Source of the DNA: Bacteroidales bacterium
Lineage (GTDB): Bacteria; Bacteroidota; Bacteroidia; Bacteroidales; JAFGHD01
DNA: 64,000 nt
Assembly: GCA_016939365.1 (NCBI GenBank)
Contig: JAFGHD010000020.1
Location: forward strand, 1 to 64,000
Direction: 5' to 3'
The notes beneath the pieces were generated by a model. It was not told the origin of the DNA, did no database searches, and saw only the letters and a program-made list of their open reading frames with translations. Position numbers and translations under genes: made by a program. Of the stretch, positions 37,577 to 46,970 are shown piece by piece. Position 1 is the first letter of the stretch. Each line of letters begins with the position of its first letter.

Positions 37577-37769
37577 AGTATATTTTTCAAAATATCTAAT
37601 TTATTTCGGATATTTTTTTGAAATCAGTCTGCGACCAATGTTTGATCAGGGGGTAAAGCCTTGCTTCTTAGATATTTAAAACATCCATTGTATGTTAGCA
37701 GAATGCGGATCAATAACAGTAATAATACTGTCTTTTCAGCTGTCTGGCAAGGATAATCCCGTTCAATGA

Positions 37770-40700
37770 CTATTTGTTCTTCTCCGGATAGGAAGGTATT
37801 TCCAGCCAGTTTTCAGGCCAGTTTTTCAGATCTTCCAGGATCAATTCTATGGCTTTATTCAGCTGGTCATCATTTCCATCATATTCACGTGCCGGATCAT
37901 TGTCGACCCAGACATCGGGTTCGACGCCCCTGCCTTCGATCACGAACTGTTTCATTTGCAGGTCGTAGTGTGCAAATTCAGGCCGGATCAGGGCACCGCC
38001 ATCGACAAAGGGTATAGGGCTGCGGTAACCCACCACACCGCCCCATGTCCTGACGCCCACCAGTTTTCCCAGCCCCAGCTTCCTGAACTGATACGGGAAA
38101 AGATCGCCGTCAGAAGCAGAATAGTTGTCGATGAGCATAATCTTGGGGCCATGCTGTAAACCTGCCGGCTTGGTATTGGGAGATCCGTTCCTGCCAACCG
38201 ACATGATGGTGATCTCGCGGGCAAGTCTTTCGATGATCATCGGGGAGACGTTACCGCCGCCGTTACCCCGGTTATCAATGATCAATGCCCTTTTCCTCAG
38301 CTGGGGATAGTAATGCTTTACAAATTCATTCAGCCCTTCCGAACTCATATCCGGAATGTGGATATAACCCACTTGTCCCTCCGTAGCCGCCTCTACCTTC
38401 CGTATATTGTCCTGCACCCAATTGTAATAATACAAACCGCTTTCATCCCGGGCAGGAATAACGGTCACCCTTCGTGCCCCATCCAGTGAAGGGACATTGT
38501 TCACCGTGAGCTCCACCTGTTTTCCAGCCATGCCAAACAGCGATTGATAAATGTCGTTCATTTCCGTGGTGGATTTCCCGTTGACCGCCAGAATGTAGTC
38601 GCCCTCATGAACATCCACACCCACCTCCGTCAAGGGAGAACGGGTGGCATCATTCCAGTTTTCACCCTGCAAAATACGATCGATCCGGTATGTTCCTTCA
38701 GGGTCACGACTAAGTTCTGCACCCAGCAATCCCATACTGATCCGTTCCGGGGCGGGTTTGTCCCCGCCGGTTATGTATGCATGGCCGGCATTCAGCTCAC
38801 CGATCATTTCACCGATCACATAGTTCAGATCGTCCCGGTGATATACATAAGGGATCAATGCGGCATATTTTTCATACACCGCATGCCAGTCCACCCCATG
38901 CATCCCGGGATCATAGAAGAAATCCCGCATCAGTCTCCAGGCTTCATTGAAAATCTGGTTCCACTCCTCCCGGTAATCAACCATTATTTTCATACCGGAC
39001 AGATCGACGAACTTGTCCAGGTTTACTTTCGAGGCGGGAATGTCGATTACAGCATACTGAGCCCCGCTGCTGACGGCCATCTTTTTCCGGTCGGCTGAAA
39101 TGATGAAGCTTCCGAATTCACCGATGGTTTTCTCGCTGCGATCATCCAGATCAAACATCTTCAGGCTGGCTTTCTCCTGGCTGGCATCTCTGAAGCAGTA
39201 GTACAACCTGTTTTCTGCGGGCTGGAGGTTCCAATAGCTACCGTTTTCCACCGGTAATGCAATGATCCGGCCTTCTATCCCGTCGAAATCTATCCCGACA
39301 AGCGGATTGTCCTTTTCCCCCTCCTGACCCGGCGGTTCATTTCCAGGATCTTTTTTGATATTTACCTCATCATTCCGGGGGCCGAGTGGATTTTCCACCG
39401 ATTTCTCCAGTGTGAGGGCGAATAGTTTGTGCATATCCCTGTAGATATGGTTCCATTCCGTCCAGCTGTAGGCCGGAGAGAAATCCCTGGATGAGACGAA
39501 GAAGAGATATTTGCCGTCGATACTGAAAACCGGTGATCCGGAAGCGTACCAGCTGTCTGTTACCGGTCTTTTCACGCCTCCTTCAAGCTGGTATATCCAG
39601 ATACGGGGCATACCCTCCTTTTCAGGTTTCACATATGCGATCCATCGGCTATCGGGCGACCACACATATTCATTGAACTCCCCATCCCGTGTTTCATCCA
39701 CCATAACAGGCAGACCTGTTTCAACATCGGCATATTGCAGCCTTTGTTTCTTATCGGACCATAACATTTTCCTGTTGTCTGGCGACCAGACCGGATTATA
39801 AACATATGTGTCACCCAGGCGGACCACGCACCGTGCCTCAGTCATGCCATCCTGCTGCTGTACGTAAATGTCATCACTTCCATTCTGGTCGGAGACGAAG
39901 GAAATATACTTCCCGTCGGGTGACCATTCCACATTTCTTTCGTTTACACGGGAAGTGTTGGTCAGATTCCGCGTGATCCCATGGCGTACAGGAACGGAAA
40001 AGACATCCCCTCTGGCTCCGAAAACCATCCGGTTGCCATCCGGAGAGAGGGCCCAGCTCCTGATGAAATGGCTGGCATCTTCGATCCCATTGCGACTCCA
40101 CGAATGGTCATCTGCGATGACAACAGGAATTCTTGAAACCTGACGGTCAGAAAGGTTGAAACGGTAGAGAAAGCCCCCATTTTCATAAATAATGGAATGA
40201 TCGCCCAGGCTTGGAAATTTGATATCATAACCGGTATAATGTGTCAGCTTTTCGGTTTCGCCCGTCAGGGTATTATAGGCAAAAAGGTTCATCGTCCTGT
40301 CACGGTCCGACAGGAAATAAATCATGTCACCGTGCCACATAGGGATGATATCCTGCGCTTCATTGTTGGTGATATTGATTGTTTGCCGGGTTTCGAAATC
40401 ATATATCCAGACATCATCAACCATCCCCCCACGGTAATATTTCCAGGTCCTGAACTCACGGAAAACACGGTTGAATGCCAGTTTCTTCCTGTCAGGGGAA
40501 AAGCTGCAGAAACCGGCACAGGGTAAAGGAAACTCATCAGAGAGGCCGCCTGAGGTTGACACTGTGTAGAGTCTTCCCTTGAAAGGGTTGAATGAGTTTT
40601 TGCGGGAGCGGTAAATGATCTCGTGATCATTTTTCCAGCCCATGACGATATTATTCGGGCCCATCCGGTCTGAAATATCGTCTCTGGACAAGGTGGCCGT

Positions 40701-41009
40701 ATATGTCAGCCTTTCCGGAATACCGCCACCGGAGGGTATCAGATATACTTCTGTATTTCCGTCATACTGGCCGGTGAAAGCGATCTGGTTTCCGTCCGGT
40801 GAGAAACGGGCAAACATCTCGAATCCTACGTCATTCGTCAGTTTACGTGCCACGCCACCCTCCAGTCCGACAGAATAAAGGTCGCCGGCAAAGGTAAATA
40901 CTACCATATCCCCGTGGACAGCCGGGAATCTGAGAAGCCGGGCTTCCTCCTGGGATTTGAGCAGCCATGTGAGGCAAAGCAGTGCAGAAATCAAAACCAG
41001 TCTTTTCAT
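37770..41009 (-). CDS. Tricorn-type protease (S41) with beta-propellers
   Basis: A secreted or periplasmic peptidase of 1079 residues. A signal peptide (MKRLVLISALLCLTWLLKSQ) marks the start at 41009; an upstream in-frame ATG at 41054 would bury it. Two WD/PD40-like propellers follow (blades with FSPDGNQIAF, WSPDGKYISFV, WSPDSRWIAYV), then a helical linker, a PDZ-like domain and the S41 core. Catalytic residues can be placed: His in ELNAGHAYI, the nucleophile Ser in DNYSASDGDLFPY, and the RTWGG loop. In archaeal tricorn the enzyme degrades proteasome products; the exported bacterial versions probably process peptides. It is a single gene. Confidence 0.9.
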   Translation of the reverse strand: MKRLVLISALLCLTWLLKSQEEARLLRFPAVHGDMVVFTFAGDLYSVGLEGGVARKLTNDVGFEMFARFSPDGNQIAFTGQYDGNTEVYLIPSGGGIPERLTYTATLSRDDISDRMGPNNIVMGWKNDHEIIYRSRKNSFNPFKGRLYTVSTSGGLSDEFPLPCAGFCSFSPDRKKLAFNRVFREFRTWKYYRGGMVDDVWIYDFETRQTINITNNEAQDIIPMWHGDMIYFLSDRDRTMNLFAYNTLTGETEKLTHYTGYDIKFPSLGDHSIIYENGGFLYRFNLSDRQVSRIPVVIADDHSWSRNGIEDASHFIRSWALSPDGNRMVFGARGDVFSVPVRHGITRNLTNTSRVNERNVEWSPDGKYISFVSDQNGSDDIYVQQQDGMTEARCVVRLGDTYVYNPVWSPDNRKMLWSDKKQRLQYADVETGLPVMVDETRDGEFNEYVWSPDSRWIAYVKPEKEGMPRIWIYQLEGGVKRPVTDSWYASGSPVFSIDGKYLFFVSSRDFSPAYSWTEWNHIYRDMHKLFALTLEKSVENPLGPRNDEVNIKKDPGNEPPGQEGEKDNPLVGIDFDGIEGRIIALPVENGSYWNLQPAENRLYYCFRDASQEKASLKMFDLDDRSEKTIGEFGSFIISADRKKMAVSSGAQYAVIDIPASKVNLDKFVDLSGMKIMVDYREEWNQIFNEAWRLMRDFFYDPGMHGVDWHAVYEKYAALIPYVYHRDDLNYVIGEMIGELNAGHAYITGGDKPAPERISMGLLGAELSRDPEGTYRIDRILQGENWNDATRSPLTEVGVDVHEGDYILAVNGKSTTEMNDIYQSLFGMAGKQVELTVNNVPSLDGARRVTVIPARDESGLYYYNWVQDNIRKVEAATEGQVGYIHIPDMSSEGLNEFVKHYYPQLRKRALIIDNRGNGGGNVSPMIIERLAREITIMSVGRNGSPNTKPAGLQHGPKIMLIDNYSASDGDLFPYQFRKLGLGKLVGVRTWGGVVGYRSPIPFVDGGALIRPEFAHYDLQMKQFVIEGRGVEPDVWVDNDPAREYDGNDDQLNKAIELILEDLKNWPENWLEIPSYPEKNK

Positions 41010-41145
41010 ATCTCTTTTTATTGAAAACAATTGCAAAGCCAAATGTTGTACCATGAAATCAATGCATTAAATGTCAGACCCATATGCCGGAACACATGTG
41101 AATTCCGGTTGGATAACGGACGGTGGATGTCCACTGCCGGACAGG

Positions 41146-41781
41146 CTACCATCCCAGTACGTCTGAAAAAAACCACTCATCAAGACCTGATGCCCATGCC
41201 AGCATGGCCAGACCTCCTGCAAACAACGGTACGAATAAAAGGGCAATCAGGTAATTGGCCAGCAGGGAGATTTTCTGTGATGCACCCAGTTGTCCAAGTT
41301 TTCGTCCCCCCTTGATTTTCCAACCGCGAAAATAGAAATAACAGCCAAAGACCACTGATATCAAAAGCATCAGGATCCCACCCGAATATCCCACGATGCC
41401 GATGCTCCCCGATAGAAATGCCGAATAGAGCATTTGCAACACTACGATCCCCATATAGAGGAGAAGTGCAGACATGAGCCAATATTTGGCAAGTCCACCA
41501 GCCATCCAACTCAGTGAGATGCCCCTGTAGAACATCACAACCAATACGGCCATGGGCGCCATCAGGGTCAAGGCCCGGAGATGGATACGTAAGGGTATAT
41601 GGTCGCGGCCTGCTGCAAAGAGAATGAAAATAAGCAGACTAAAAAGTATCAGCAGATAGGAAATTCCACGGCTGATTTTCGTTTCAAAGACATTCTTTGG
41701 CCTGACCACCCTCCGGCCCGCCCTGAAAAAGCCATCCACCTGATTATGGATAAATCCGGGAAAGTGGCTTCCCATCATCAT
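41146..41781 (-). CDS. Hypothetical polytopic membrane protein
   Basis: A 211-residue protein with about five membrane spans (for example ISYLLILFSLLIFILFAA, YWLMSALLLYMGIVVL, GGILMLLISVVFGCYFYF and LIALLFVPLFAGGLAML). The N-terminal 40 residues are soluble and basic with RVVRPKNVFETKIS, as in Yip1-like proteins. The third-codon ATG is an alternative start. Family membership is not certain; Yip1/DUF1282 is a guess. It lies between the tricorn-type gene and the secreted protein gene on the same strand, with 91 bases between its stop and the next gene's stop region. Confidence 0.55.
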   Translation of the reverse strand: MMMGSHFPGFIHNQVDGFFRAGRRVVRPKNVFETKISRGISYLLILFSLLIFILFAAGRDHIPLRIHLRALTLMAPMAVLVVMFYRGISLSWMAGGLAKYWLMSALLLYMGIVVLQMLYSAFLSGSIGIVGYSGGILMLLISVVFGCYFYFRGWKIKGGRKLGQLGASQKISLLANYLIALLFVPLFAGGLAMLAWASGLDEWFFSDVLGW

Positions 41782-41872
41782 TCATGCCCGCATTAGATAT
41801 ATTCTGTTTCCCTGCAAGGATTAAACGAGACGGCATATATGAGTAACCCTTGCAAGGAGTATATTCAGGGAG

Positions 41873-42499
41873 TTACAAAATCGCCACCAATCTGATGCTC
41901 CAACCCAGGTTCATCGAGAGGACGATAGGGAAATCTTCCCATCCGGAAACCATCATCGAATACATTTTGTTAAAATTCAGCAATTTGATTGCAGGAAATG
42001 CATTGACCCCGCCAAATCTCTGATCGGTAACCACAGGAAATTCCGTAAGGGCATTTTCAAAACTCTTGTTATCCTGATCTCCGAAGTAGGCAACAAATTT
42101 CAGCGGTTCCTCCTCCCCCATATCGAATGTGACGGTTTTTCCTTCTTTGAGGGACCGGTAGGCCGCTTGTGAGACCCACCCGGATGTTTGGTCTGTCAGA
42201 GTATAATTTCCATCCGAATAATAATTCATCATTGCTGTTGCCTTCTCAAGGGCCTCCCGGGTCATGGTCAGTGTGCCTCCCGACATATTGTGCGTCATCA
42301 TCCACTGCATGGTGACGCTGTCGGCAGACAGATGCTTCAACTTGATGATAAACAGGTACACTGATCCTTCATAATCAACCTGATAGACAAAGATGGTACC
42401 GGGTTGTGCAACGGCCTCCTTGAAATCTTTTTGTGCATGAACCGGACCCGCCAGCCATGCAATCAATAAGGTCAATGTCAATGTGAAGATCTTTTTCAT
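41873..42499 (-). CDS. Hypothetical secreted protein
   Basis: A 208-residue protein with a textbook signal peptide (MKKIFTLTLTLLIAWLAGPV, ending in HAQ). The mature part is beta-rich (FVYQVDYEGSVYLFIIKLKH, VTMQWMMTHNMSGGTLTM). It resembles unnamed periplasmic or surface beta-sandwich proteins of Bacteroidota; I cannot assign a family. It has a well-formed promoter of its own at 42521-42550, which overlaps the end of the glycogen fusion gene, so it is not simply read from the glycogen operon. Confidence 0.6.
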   Translation of the reverse strand: MKKIFTLTLTLLIAWLAGPVHAQKDFKEAVAQPGTIFVYQVDYEGSVYLFIIKLKHLSADSVTMQWMMTHNMSGGTLTMTREALEKATAMMNYYSDGNYTLTDQTSGWVSQAAYRSLKEGKTVTFDMGEEEPLKFVAYFGDQDNKSFENALTEFPVVTDQRFGGVNAFPAIKLLNFNKMYSMMVSGWEDFPIVLSMNLGWSIRLVAIL

Positions 42500-42520
42500 A
42501 GTTTCCGGTTTTTATCAGAA

Positions 42521-42550
42521 CAAAAATAGGAAATCAAAACCACCTGACAA
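42521..42550 (-). promoter_or_regulatory. Promoter of the secreted protein gene
   Basis: In minus orientation TTG (42550-42548), 19 bases, TATTTTTG (42528-42521). It overlaps the stop of the synthase-phosphorylase gene and ends 21 bases before the ATG. Confidence 0.6.
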
Positions 42551-45500
42551 GGTTCAGATCATGCCTGTAAGGTAACAGCGGAGATTTAGGTGCAATCCGG
42601 AAGGCAAACTCAAATATACCGGAAGCTGTCATCGGGAAATCACACTCGTAGACAGCATACGGATTTTTCTTTTCCCGCAGATCAAGTTCGTTTGTATACC
42701 AGGGACAATCCACATGATCATTGATCCGGCGTCCGAATATCACCTCTGCCCTGATTTCCTCAGGGGGTATTTCTCCGGTTTTCAGGACCAATGTGGCTTT
42801 GAAATTCTGCCCCATGGTCAGGGAACTCTGAATATTTCCGGGGATATCAATTGAAACCAGTTCAATGTCATCCCAGAACCGCCGGATCTTTCTTTTCCAG
42901 CCCGTGATCTCGCGAGCCAGGGTATAATCGTTGTGGATCAGTTTGGTGTTTCGCTGGCGGAGTTTATGGTAATATTGCCCGGTGTAATCATCCAGCATCC
43001 GCTTCATTGTGAAATGAGGTGCGATCTGGGCCATGCTGTTCCTTACAAATTTGAGCCAGCCACCCGGAATACCCTTATTGTTCCTGGTGAAAAAGAGGGG
43101 TATGATTTCCTCCTGAAGCAGGTTAAGGATTGTCTCTGCGTCAAGTTCGTCCTGATATTGTTGATTTGCATAAATCCTGGCTTCATTCAGGGCCCATCCT
43201 GCGTTTTCTTTGAAACCCTCCGACCACCAACCATCCAGGACGCTCAGGTTCAGCACTCCGTTCATCACAGCCTTCTGCCCGCTGGTTCCTGAGGCCTCCA
43301 GCGGTCTGGTCGGTGTATTCAGCCAGACGTCAACGCCTGCGATGAGATTTCGGGCCAGGTGCATATCATAATTCTCGAGGAAAATGACCTTTCCGAGAAA
43401 GCGTGGATTCTTCGAAATGGTCACGATCCTCTGGATCAGATCCTGACCCGGCTTGTCGTTGGGATGTGCCTTTCCTGCAAAGATGAAACGCACCGGGCGC
43501 TCGGGGTCATTGACGATCTCTTCCAGCCGGTCGGTGTTCCCAAAAAGGAGATGTGCCCTTTTATAGGTGGCAAATCTCCTGGCAAAACCAATATAAAGTG
43601 CCTCTTCGCTGATCTCATTCAGGGTTTCGATAATGATCCTCGGATTTTCCTGCCGTTTGGTCAGGTCGGAGTTGATCTTCTTTTTCAGAAAGCGGGTCAT
43701 GACCGATTTGGAAGCCTTCCGTTCTTCCCAGAGTTCCTCATCTCCGATCTGAAACACCCGTTCCCAATGTTCCGGACTATTGACCTGGCTGACGAAATCC
43801 TTCCCGAAATACTTCCTGTGGAGTTCCTGCCAATTGCGGGCTGTCCAGGTTCCGTAATGCACACCGTTGGTAACATGACCGATATGGAGTTCGCCAGGGA
43901 AATAGCCCGGGTACAGATCCCTGAAAATCTCACGGGTCACCCTTTCGTGGATTTTGCTGACCCCGTTTGCCTCCTGACACAGCTTCATGGCCAGTATGCT
44001 CATTGAAAACCGTCCGTCCTGCGCACTTCCATCGATCTGTCCCATGTTCATGAACTCCCTCCAGGATATCCGCAGCCTGTCGGCATAGTGGGGAATATAT
44101 GTACGAAGGATGTCTTCACTGAAGGTGTCATGGCCTGCCGGCACCGGCGTATGCGTTGTGAAAAGGGAAGATGACCGGACTACCTCAAGAGCCACCTCAA
44201 AGGGAAGGTTGTCATACTGAACATACATCCGCAGTCTTTCAAGCCCGGCAAAGGAGGCATGTCCTTCGTTCAGATGGAGTATATCGGGTTTCACGCCCAT
44301 TGCGTCCAGAAGCCTCATACCCCCGACACCGAGCAACAGCTCCTGCTTGAAACGGTTCTCCCAGTCGCCGCCATAAAGATGGTAAGTAATGGCCCGGTCT
44401 TCGGCCGTGTTTTCATCAATATCCGTATCCAGTAGGTAAAGCGGTATCCTCCCCACATCAACCCGCCATGCACGGGCTGTAAGAGACCTCCCTGGAAATA
44501 CAATACTGATCTTCAGTGGATTGCCCTTGTCATCGTTGACCTCCTGAATGGGAAGTGTGGAGAACTTCTGCGGGATATACAAGTTGAGCTGATCTCCATG
44601 AAGGGAGATGCTTTGCTGGAAATATCCATACCTGTAAAGGATACCGACACCGATCATGTGTACATTGGAATCACTTGCTTCCTTGAGGAAATCCCCGGCC
44701 AGAACACCGAGACCTCCCGAATAGATGGTTAGTGATTCATGCAGGCCATACTCCATGGAGAAATATGCGATCCGTGGATCATTTCCAGGAAAATCCTGAG
44801 ATATATATTCGTTGAATTGTTCCAGCACAGTGGCCAGTTTCTTCTGGAATCCCACATTTTTCTCAAGGTTTGCCCATTGTACCGAGTCGAGCGAATCCAG
44901 CAGTGAGAGTGGGTTTTGCCTGTGCTTTTCCCATAAATCCACATCAATCAACCGGAAAAGCTCTTCCGCCTGGGGATTCCATGACCACCACAGGTTCATG
45001 GCCAGTTTATGCAGAGCTTCCATCGATTCCGGATAGCTGGGACGGATATTTATCTGGCGCCACTCCGGCTCAAACCTTGGTAATCTGGGGGAAACGGGAG
45101 GAACGGCCTTTTCTGCAGCTTTCTTTGTAACGAACAGATCCTTCCTTCCTTCCACTTTTTCAAGGGCTACACTGTAGGCTTCCCTGTAATGATCATAAAG
45201 GGTATTCCATGTGATCCCGGCTGCAATTTCCAGTGCCTCCATTCTGGTGCTTTCCAGCATGTCCGGTGAATATGCGGCGAACTGAAGAATGGCTTCGGCT
45301 ATATCCCCTACGGCCTTCTCATCATTTCCATCCATCCGGTCAAGAATAGTCACGGCATTCGTTTTTCCCGGGAATTCACCGGCGACCCACTTGCCGAAGC
45401 CAGCCAGGGAGGTAGTTATGGTAGGTATCCCGAAAGCCACGCTTTCCATAGGTGTATAACCCCAGGGCTCGTAGTAGGAGGGAAACACGGTCTGGTCGAA

Positions 45501-46775
45501 TCCCAGAAGGAAATGATAATAGGGTATGTTGAAGATGCCATCGTCTCCATTCAGGTATGCCGGGATGAAAAAAGCATTTACAGCATCACCGGCTTTGTTG
45601 TGAATTCCTTTCTGCAAAAGGTTGCTGATGATCTGGTCTGAGGCGGGATCCATCAGCAAATGAGTCAAATAGATACTACCACTCTGGGAATCAGGACTAT
45701 TTTTGGGCTCCTCACTGAGAATATCCATTCTTGGTCCGGTCTGATATGCAGGTATGGCGAAGAAAACGAGAATCTGCCGTTCGGTCTTCCTGTCCCTGAC
45801 TTTGGCCAGTGCATCAATCAGGAGGTCGATACCCTTGTTCCTGTATTCATAACGGCCGCTGGTGAGAACCAGCCAGGCATTCCGGCCGATTTTACGGCCC
45901 AGGACAGCTTCGGCAACACGAATGATCCGGTTACGGATATCCTCCCGGCTGGTCTGGCGGGAAACGGGATCCGGGATGAGGCCGGGATCAAACCCGTTCG
46001 GGGTGATGATATCAGGCGATCGTTGCAGAAAGCGGCGACATTCGGAAGCGGTCACCTCACTCACAGTAGCAAAGGAATCAGCCTCCTGTGATGCGGTCTT
46101 TTCCAATGAGTGTTTGGAAACCACTCCAAAGCGCCTTATCAGCGACTCCAGATCAAGTTTATCGGGCTCATGGTAGAGGGGCAGCCCGTTACCTGCAATG
46201 GCACGGCCGGCAACTGTGGCATGGGTCGTGAAGACTGTGCCTACCTGAGGCACTTTATCCTTCAGGTAAAGCACCCCGGCGCCCGTCATCCACTCATGAA
46301 AATGAGCAATGACACGGTCTGAAGCTGACAAATAGTATTCATAAAAACTTTCGATCACCTTGCCTGCCGCATACCCAAAAAGGGCCGGTTCCACATAATC
46401 CCATTGTCCCTGGAGCGAGTCCAGTTTGTAAAGCTCCCAGAATTTGGAAAATATCCTGTCTTTTTCAGGGAAAAAGGGAGTAAAATCAACCAGGATGGCG
46501 ATGGGTTTTCCCGGCACATTCCATCTTCCGACTCTCAGCCTCAGGCCTTCCTGCTCGGCCTTACTCCTCCATCCCGGCAAGAGAGACCTGTCCTCTGAGA
46601 AATCCGGGTGTTCCGGTGTTTCCTTCCAGACATCCGGGCCGATCATGAAATACCTCTCCTTAAGGTCTTTGACAACGATCGGTGCCTTGCTGGAAATTAC
46701 GGTATAAATTCCACCGATCTTGTTGCACACTTCCCAACTGATCTCAAATAGATAATCCGGTCTGTTCAATTTCAT
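42534..46775 (-). CDS. Glycogen synthase - alpha-glucan phosphorylase fusion
   Basis: One polypeptide of 1413 residues carrying both glucan-building and glucan-breaking domains. Residues about 5-570 are a GT-B synthase of the GT3 kind (start LFEISWEVCNKIGGIYTV, later FPSYYEPWGYTPMES). A DUF3417 domain follows at about 590-680 (LHKLAMNLWWSWNPQAEEL), then a GT35 phosphorylase with PLP lysine 1168 in EASGTSGQKAVMNG, and a C-terminal beta domain of about 130 residues. The start is placed at MKLNRPDYLFEIS (46775), which matches the family and follows a -7 element. The ORF could begin at 46835 but that lies upstream of the element. Known from other Bacteroidota as an alpha-glucan family phosphorylase. 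Confidence 0.9.
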   Translation of the reverse strand: MKLNRPDYLFEISWEVCNKIGGIYTVISSKAPIVVKDLKERYFMIGPDVWKETPEHPDFSEDRSLLPGWRSKAEQEGLRLRVGRWNVPGKPIAILVDFTPFFPEKDRIFSKFWELYKLDSLQGQWDYVEPALFGYAAGKVIESFYEYYLSASDRVIAHFHEWMTGAGVLYLKDKVPQVGTVFTTHATVAGRAIAGNGLPLYHEPDKLDLESLIRRFGVVSKHSLEKTASQEADSFATVSEVTASECRRFLQRSPDIITPNGFDPGLIPDPVSRQTSREDIRNRIIRVAEAVLGRKIGRNAWLVLTSGRYEYRNKGIDLLIDALAKVRDRKTERQILVFFAIPAYQTGPRMDILSEEPKNSPDSQSGSIYLTHLLMDPASDQIISNLLQKGIHNKAGDAVNAFFIPAYLNGDDGIFNIPYYHFLLGFDQTVFPSYYEPWGYTPMESVAFGIPTITTSLAGFGKWVAGEFPGKTNAVTILDRMDGNDEKAVGDIAEAILQFAAYSPDMLESTRMEALEIAAGITWNTLYDHYREAYSVALEKVEGRKDLFVTKKAAEKAVPPVSPRLPRFEPEWRQINIRPSYPESMEALHKLAMNLWWSWNPQAEELFRLIDVDLWEKHRQNPLSLLDSLDSVQWANLEKNVGFQKKLATVLEQFNEYISQDFPGNDPRIAYFSMEYGLHESLTIYSGGLGVLAGDFLKEASDSNVHMIGVGILYRYGYFQQSISLHGDQLNLYIPQKFSTLPIQEVNDDKGNPLKISIVFPGRSLTARAWRVDVGRIPLYLLDTDIDENTAEDRAITYHLYGGDWENRFKQELLLGVGGMRLLDAMGVKPDILHLNEGHASFAGLERLRMYVQYDNLPFEVALEVVRSSSLFTTHTPVPAGHDTFSEDILRTYIPHYADRLRISWREFMNMGQIDGSAQDGRFSMSILAMKLCQEANGVSKIHERVTREIFRDLYPGYFPGELHIGHVTNGVHYGTWTARNWQELHRKYFGKDFVSQVNSPEHWERVFQIGDEELWEERKASKSVMTRFLKKKINSDLTKRQENPRIIIETLNEISEEALYIGFARRFATYKRAHLLFGNTDRLEEIVNDPERPVRFIFAGKAHPNDKPGQDLIQRIVTISKNPRFLGKVIFLENYDMHLARNLIAGVDVWLNTPTRPLEASGTSGQKAVMNGVLNLSVLDGWWSEGFKENAGWALNEARIYANQQYQDELDAETILNLLQEEIIPLFFTRNNKGIPGGWLKFVRNSMAQIAPHFTMKRMLDDYTGQYYHKLRQRNTKLIHNDYTLAREITGWKRKIRRFWDDIELVSIDIPGNIQSSLTMGQNFKATLVLKTGEIPPEEIRAEVIFGRRINDHVDCPWYTNELDLREKKNPYAVYECDFPMTASGIFEFAFRIAPKSPLLPYRHDLNLVRWF

Positions 46776-46802
46776 CGTTCCTGTTTCATCATTTAGTCCG
46801 GG

Positions 46803-46810
46803 CAAAAATA
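46803..46810 (-). promoter_or_regulatory. -7 element for the synthase-phosphorylase gene
   Basis: Minus-strand TATTTTTG, 28 bases before the ATG at 46775 and inside the longer form of the ORF, so it decides the start. It gives the last glycogen gene an internal promoter. Confidence 0.45.
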
Positions 46811-46970
46811 TCCCTTTGATTTTCTTTACGGACACATTTCTTCTTCATATAAGAAATGCGCCATCAATACCACCTGTTTATAAGCCATGCAAATCCAAAA
46901 GGAGACTCTTATGTCCATAATCAGCATTGATCACCGCCGGAAACGGGAAGCCGGTGAGTCCGGCGGGGTT